A DNA stretch of 13,782 bases from Conidiobolus incongruus B7586 (Eukaryota; Entomophthoromycota; Entomophthoromycetes; Entomophthorales; Conidiobolaceae): positions 1-13,782 of the forward strand of contig JNEM01009256.1 in NCBI GenBank assembly GCA_000697335.1, given 5' to 3'. Positions 9,901 to 13,782 of the stretch are shown piece by piece (position 1 is the first letter of the stretch; the number at the start of each line of letters is the position of its first letter). The notes below the pieces were generated by a model, which saw nothing but the letters and a program-made list of their open reading frames with translations, had not been told where the DNA came from and ran no database searches. A program made the position numbers and the translations under genes.

Positions 9901-11361
9901 AGTTTCCCAAGATTGGAAAGCGGAAGTAGGATTGCTGAAGTTGTAGGATGAAAGTTTGCCCAGCGGATAGGTGATAATGAACTTGCTGGAATCGCATGAG
10001 GAACCGCCATACATTAGAGAAACGCCATGATTGAAGAATGAAGCGGATTTGGGATTTGATGGAATATTCATTGATTGAACTGGAGGGCTTTTGACAAATG
10101 CAATCTTCAAATTTTGGGCAGTTTGGGTGATGCTGGATTCTGTTAACAATTGGAGATATATCCTATGGCCTAAATGACTTATAGCAACAAGATGAATTGC
10201 ATCTGATTGTGAAAGAGGGACAATATGCAAGGATTGTATCGAGATCGGTATCTGAGTGTTAGTATAGGGTGATTGAGAATTGTGCTGGAGTGCTTGAGTC
10301 TTTAAATCAGAGAATTTCGTCACCAATCGAAAATTAGGACTTTCTTTAGTTCCTAGTGAAAACACTTGAACTAGAGAACATTGGTGCAAACAATATAACA
10401 ATCTCCTTGAAGCATCAATGACCATATCAATGATGGTAGAAGGTGGAGTTGAAATGACTGGAATATTAATCAACGATCCTAAAAAGGATCGATTCAAACA
10501 GATGAGTTTCGTTTCGTTGAAGAATAGCGATTCACGGTGGTTATATCTCAATTCGTAAATAAACCCATCCTGGCCAGCGAAGTAAAGTCTTCTACAATCT
10601 TCGTCATATGCGATAGAAGTGAAGGATAAACCACTGGGAATTTGACAGCTGACATGTGTATGAATGATTCTAATTTGATCCTCAGCAATTTGCAAACCGT
10701 ACATCGATATCTTTTGAGGAGTACAAACTATCAACAGTTTGTTAATATCTTCGTTGAAAATATCGGGATTTGTAGGAGTAATGGCCAAATTAGTGATATT
10801 GTTTTCCGTAGGTTCTTGAAATTCCAATACCAATTTACTAAAAAATTCAATTAATATAATAAGAATGTAACATATACTATCATATTACCCATCGATAGGA
10901 TCCCAAAATCTAGCGCAATGAGAGTGATATGAGTATACTTTCTCTATTTCCGAAGAAAATTTAAACGTAACTCGTGTTTCATCGACTATAGGAGTAGGTT
11001 AATAACTAATATTGACATGATTTAAATTAATTACGATTGGAATGAAAGCCAGAAGCACCTTCCAAATCAATAGTCTTGACGAGTTTAGGACCTTGCCAGG
11101 GATTTGGAGGTGTATAACTCGTAGGTTGGTCATCTATCAACAAGATTAGAAAATGAAAAAATAAATAAATAAAATATAAATACTCTTGATTAAATCAATT
11201 AGATCTAATTTATTGGGAACTTTGTCAACCTGCTGGTTAATATGATAAAGTAAGTGGGTCCAAGTAGAATTTGAACCCGATTGGGATGTTGGTTGACCTT
11301 CACCACCCAAATTACTACCAAACCCAGTATTCATTGGTTGTAGTTGATTATTAGTAAACAT
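6952..11361 (-). CDS. NUP155: NUP155/NUP170-type inner-ring nucleoporin, 12-13 exons
   Basis: Reading leftward, exons are 11361-11184, 11133-11035, 10985-10889, 10837-8729, 8672-8587, 8531-8497, 8444-8226, 8169-8027, 7975-7846, 7788-7330, 7279-7179, 7128-7041 and 6993-6952. Phases agree throughout and give 1261 aa (human NUP155 1391, yeast Nup170 1502). The protein is a scaffold of the nuclear pore inner ring (family knowledge). An N-terminal beta-propeller (about residues 110-500) is recognised by LLIVCTP and by LYFAGQDGFIYELRY, which parallels human IFLAGKDGCLYEVAY, and by the later DMVIDASRRLLYCL. RPIDQLAQIL near residue 510 matches the family PVDQLxxLL segment at the propeller end. The rest is an alpha-solenoid, including SHERLCYFVQQFINLDYFSG, a family motif. 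The first 110 residues diverge strongly. The last intron (7040-6994) is a call: if retained, the protein ends at a stop at 7007-7005 with 1259 aa. Introns are 47-57 nt; the 2.1-kb exon 4 has none. Confidence 0.9.
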
Positions 11362-13369
11362 TAATCAAATATTTATATGAATTTAATAGGGTAATTTTTA
11401 AAGATTGTTAAAATAAATAATTTAAAATTATTTAAAATTATTATATTTTATATAATTTGATTAATGCTAATAAATTATTAAATAATACTTGTTTTGAATA
11501 TGTAATATTAAAATACATGGGCCACGAATGGAATCATTTTTAAAATTTGGTTTCCAGTTTTTAAGTTTATGGGATTGAGATTTGTTAATTTATTTAATTA
11601 TTGTTTTTGTTTTAGATATAAACCAATTTTGATATAGTTTTTGGGATAGATTGCTAATTACATATTATATAGGAAATTTGATTAGTTTTATTGTTATGTT
11701 AATCTGCCTATAAATTTAATAACATTAATATGTGCTATATTTACATAAACTAAATCATTAATACTAAACTATATAATCTATTTTAATTTTTATAATTATA
11801 TAATCCATTCAAACTAATAAATTATGAATATATTCAATATAAATTAAGTAGCTAAAGGATAATTAATATGTCAAAATTATCATAATCTTTAAGAAGATTT
11901 TATTAAACATTTTCTATTGATAAAACTGTAATCTAATTAAATTTAAATAAAATTTAATATTTTTAATTTTTATCATTAATTTTCATAACTATTCCAATAA
12001 ATTATTAAATAATAATTTTGCATTTTATTACTTTGTAATTTAAATAATAGGAATTTTTTGTGATTGAAAAAAAATAAACATTTTAATATATAAAAAATAA
12101 AAATAAATATATATTATAAAATTAATAGTTTCTTTTATTTCTAATAACTTTTTGCTATATTTTTAACAAAGATCTAACACCTAAAAAATAATTTTTTTTA
12201 TTAAAGACTAAAATTTGATGTTTCACAAACTAATTAAATTTTCCTGTAGAAATTTTCTTTCTTGTAAGCTAGTTTTTTAATTACCTAAAACAATTATAAT
12301 TATATAGGTTATAATCTAAAGAATATATTAAATATAGTAGTTTTTTCCAGTTATTTTTAATTAGAAAGTTTTTTATAACTTTAAATTTATGTATTTTACA
12401 ATTATTATGCAAAATATTAAGTTTTTTCAAATTATATTAAGAATGCCAATTAGAAATAGTTTTATTTAAAAAAGAAATATAAAGTTTATTATTAATAGAT
12501 TTTCTTTTAAAAACTAAATAAAAATAACATATGCTATTATAATCTATTGTTACAATCAACATTTACTTATCAATAAAGTATTTATTTAAAGGAATTTGTA
12601 AAGGAGGTTGATTTAACTTAATCCAACACTTTAATTTATGTTTTAATAAAGGATTATACAAAAGAATCTAAGATTCATTAATTATAATAATTCACTATAA
12701 AAACTTTAGTTTCTGGTTATACCTTAGTAAGTTTTGTTTAACAATAGCTACTCTAGCTTTTTTTTAAGTTTTAGTTAAATTATAAAATACCTATTTTATA
12801 TTTTTATTAATTAATTTTAATTTAAACTTTAATAAATATAAAATACTTATGTAATTAATATTAAAGTATCTTGATAATTCTTTAGCTAAAATAAAAAAGT
12901 GTTTTTCAATATAATTTTTTCTTTATTAACAATTAGAAGAATAATAGTTAAAATTAATCTTTTAGATTTTAGTAGGTTTTAGATAATTTTTCTTTTAGTT
13001 TTAAAATAATTTTCTTGGTAATAAATTGTTGATTTAGATAATATTTTATTACTAAAAGCTGTTTATAAATTTTAAATGATTTTAAAAGGTTTGTGGTTAA
13101 GTTTTACTAATATTAAAATAAAAAACTTTTAATGGTTACTATTTAGTTTAAGCATAATTAAATTAAATAACTAATTTTAAAAAATTAATTTTTTAATCAA
13201 AAAAATTATTATATATATATATATATATAATTCAAAACTATTTATTTTCCTATTTGTTTTGTATATATTTGCTTATTTGAAACTAATAATATATTTGAAA
13301 AATCAGAAATTAAAAAATTTTCTATTTTTTTAATTCTATTGTAATACTTTATTAATTTAATTTAATTTT
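11362..13369. other. Gene-less, extremely AT-rich, CpG-depleted block
   Basis: About 2 kb upstream of NUP155 holds no coding gene I can support. Its NUP155-proximal end must hold that gene's promoter. From 11401 to 13398 I find a single CpG (11525-11526), whereas the short spacers elsewhere keep about one per 100 bp. In 12841-13200 every plus-strand C is followed by T (14) or A (4), never by C or G. Stops are frequent in all frames. It may be a heavily mutated, formerly repetitive sequence, but no family can be recognised. A short AT dinucleotide run lies at 13210-13229. Confidence 0.6.
13210..13229. repeat. AT dinucleotide microsatellite
   Basis: A run of about ten alternating A/T dinucleotides lies inside the AT-rich block. 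This is ordinary simple sequence. Confidence 0.85.
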
Positions 13370-13426
13370 TGTCATAGATCAGATCACTTTGTCATCATCG
13401 TGACACTGTCAATCATATCTGCTTAC

Positions 13427-13460
13427 CTTATCTTATCTCTTTTATCTACTTGATCTTATC
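13427..13460 (-). promoter_or_regulatory. Cluster of GATA-type motifs in the LTR promoter
   Basis: CTTATC (GATAAG on the minus strand) occurs at 13427-13432, 13432-13437 and 13455-13460, with TTTATC at 13441-13446. In fungi GATA factors bind this core and often control nitrogen response. The cluster lies 40-75 bp upstream of the TATA box. Binding is inferred only. Confidence 0.4.
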
Positions 13461-13499
13461 TTGTCTAATTTTACCTCTGAACCCTCACCAACTTTTACA

Positions 13500-13507
13500 T
13501 ATAAAAA
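13500..13507 (+). promoter_or_regulatory. TATA box of the putative LTR
   Basis: TATAAAAA lies in a less A/T-rich context and is followed after about 15 bp by AATAAA, as expected for a U3-R boundary with promoter and poly(A) signal close together. Confidence 0.55.
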
Positions 13508-13587
13508 TGGGAACCATTGCCAAATAAACAAGGACTTTTTCCCACACTGTTCACATTGAAACAACTTGTATACATTGCCCTGTTATA

Positions 13588-13598
13588 TGGTAGCAGCG
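13588..13598 (+). other. Primer-binding-site-like sequence, initiator-Met tRNA type
   Basis: TGGTAGCAGCG would pair with a tRNA 3' end CGCTGCTACCA. After TGGT the site begins with A, implying an A1:U72 acceptor pair, which is the hallmark of eukaryotic initiator tRNA. Many LTR elements prime from that tRNA. Confidence 0.55.
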
Positions 13599-13716
13599 AA
13601 CACTTGATCCTCACACCGACGCTGAAAACATCGAGAACTTGAATCACCTTGAATCTAATTGCCTGCCAATATTTTAACTAACCAAAATCAATTTCCTCAA
13701 CTTGATACCCGCGTAT

Positions 13717-13782
13717 ATGCATAATACGTCAGCCATGGACATTGACGACGATAATGTCGTTCAATCAACTAGCAGTCAACAC
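13717..13782 (+). CDS. Start of an ORF in the LTR element, possibly gag (partial)
   Basis: An ATG at 13717 opens a frame that stays open for 22 codons to the window edge, with a second in-frame ATG at 13735. The visible part is acidic (MDIDDD) then S/T/Q-rich, and has no recognisable domain. Its place after the primer-site-like motif and leader suggests gag. Too little is visible to be sure. Confidence 0.35.
   Translation, partial: MHNTSAMDIDDDNVVQSTSSQH

Larger units (their letters stand above)
13370..13585 (+). repeat. Putative 5' LTR
   Basis: The left boundary is placed at the TG of TGTCATAG, where composition changes. The right boundary is placed just before the primer-binding-like site, so the unit is about 0.2 kb. 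A canonical TG...CA unit would end at 13574 (TATACA), leaving an unusually long gap of 13 bases before the primer site, so the right end is uncertain. The matching 3' LTR would lie outside the window. Confidence 0.5.
13370..13782 (+). mobile_element. 5' end of an LTR retrotransposon (continues past the right edge)
   Basis: At about 13370 the DNA changes from nearly CpG-free AT-rich sequence to balanced sequence with many CpGs. In order it shows an LTR-like unit beginning TGTCATAG, a TATA box, AATAAA at 13523-13528, a primer-binding-site-like TGGTAGCAGCG at 13588, an untranslated leader, and an ORF opening near 13717. This is the standard order of an LTR element's 5' end (known for the group). 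The Ty1/copia or Ty3 group cannot be told, since only the first codons are visible. Whether the element is whole cannot be judged here; its retained CpGs suggest it is younger than the block beside it. The alternative is a promoter and first exon of a host gene. Confidence 0.6.

Noticed and set aside
12602-13160. Possible decayed DNA-transposon transposase in the AT-rich block
   Set aside because: One plus-strand frame reads further if many TAA/TAG codons are assumed to be mutated CAA/CAG, but no transposase motif, catalytic residues or terminal inverted repeats can be recognised.
13588-13598. A tRNA gene starting at TGGTAGCAGCG
   Set aside because: No cloverleaf, anticodon arm or T-arm follows; the piece fits a primer-binding site better.

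Overview
The window is a piece of a eukaryotic nuclear genome, most likely from an AT-rich, early-diverging fungus. This rests on four conserved housekeeping genes with fungal-type organisation, 24 short introns (47-57 nt, one of 77 nt), and very AT-rich spacers. No genus can be named from the sequence alone. I saw no bacterial, plasmid or CRISPR features.

Layout. Positions 1-236 (minus) hold the 5' end of a CCT8 gene (chaperonin CCT/TRiC theta subunit), which runs off the left edge. A 364-bp divergent spacer, which includes a doubtful 35-codon ORF, separates it from PAT1 (601-2720, plus). PAT1 encodes an mRNA decapping activator and appears to use a 4-nt microexon. After a 519-bp spacer comes VPS39/VAM6 (3240-6715, plus, 10 exons, 998 aa), a HOPS tethering subunit with an intact C-terminal zinc finger. 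NUP155/NUP170 (11361 down to 6952, minus, 12-13 exons, about 1260 aa), an inner-ring nucleoporin, converges on VPS39. Positions 11362-13369 are gene-less, about 2 kb of extremely AT-rich and CpG-depleted DNA. From about 13370 to the right edge, composition changes abruptly to what looks like the 5' end of an LTR retrotransposon: LTR with TATA box, a primer-binding site matching an initiator-Met tRNA end, leader, and the start of an ORF.

The genes serve separate basic processes (protein folding, mRNA decay, vacuole/lysosome fusion, nuclear transport) and show no sign of acting as one pathway. The points most worth checking are the PAT1 microexon, the decay-like 2-kb block with a much less decayed LTR element beside it, the GC-rich patch over the VPS39 zinc finger, and the ambiguous last intron of NUP155. 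I did not find a clearly new biological system.
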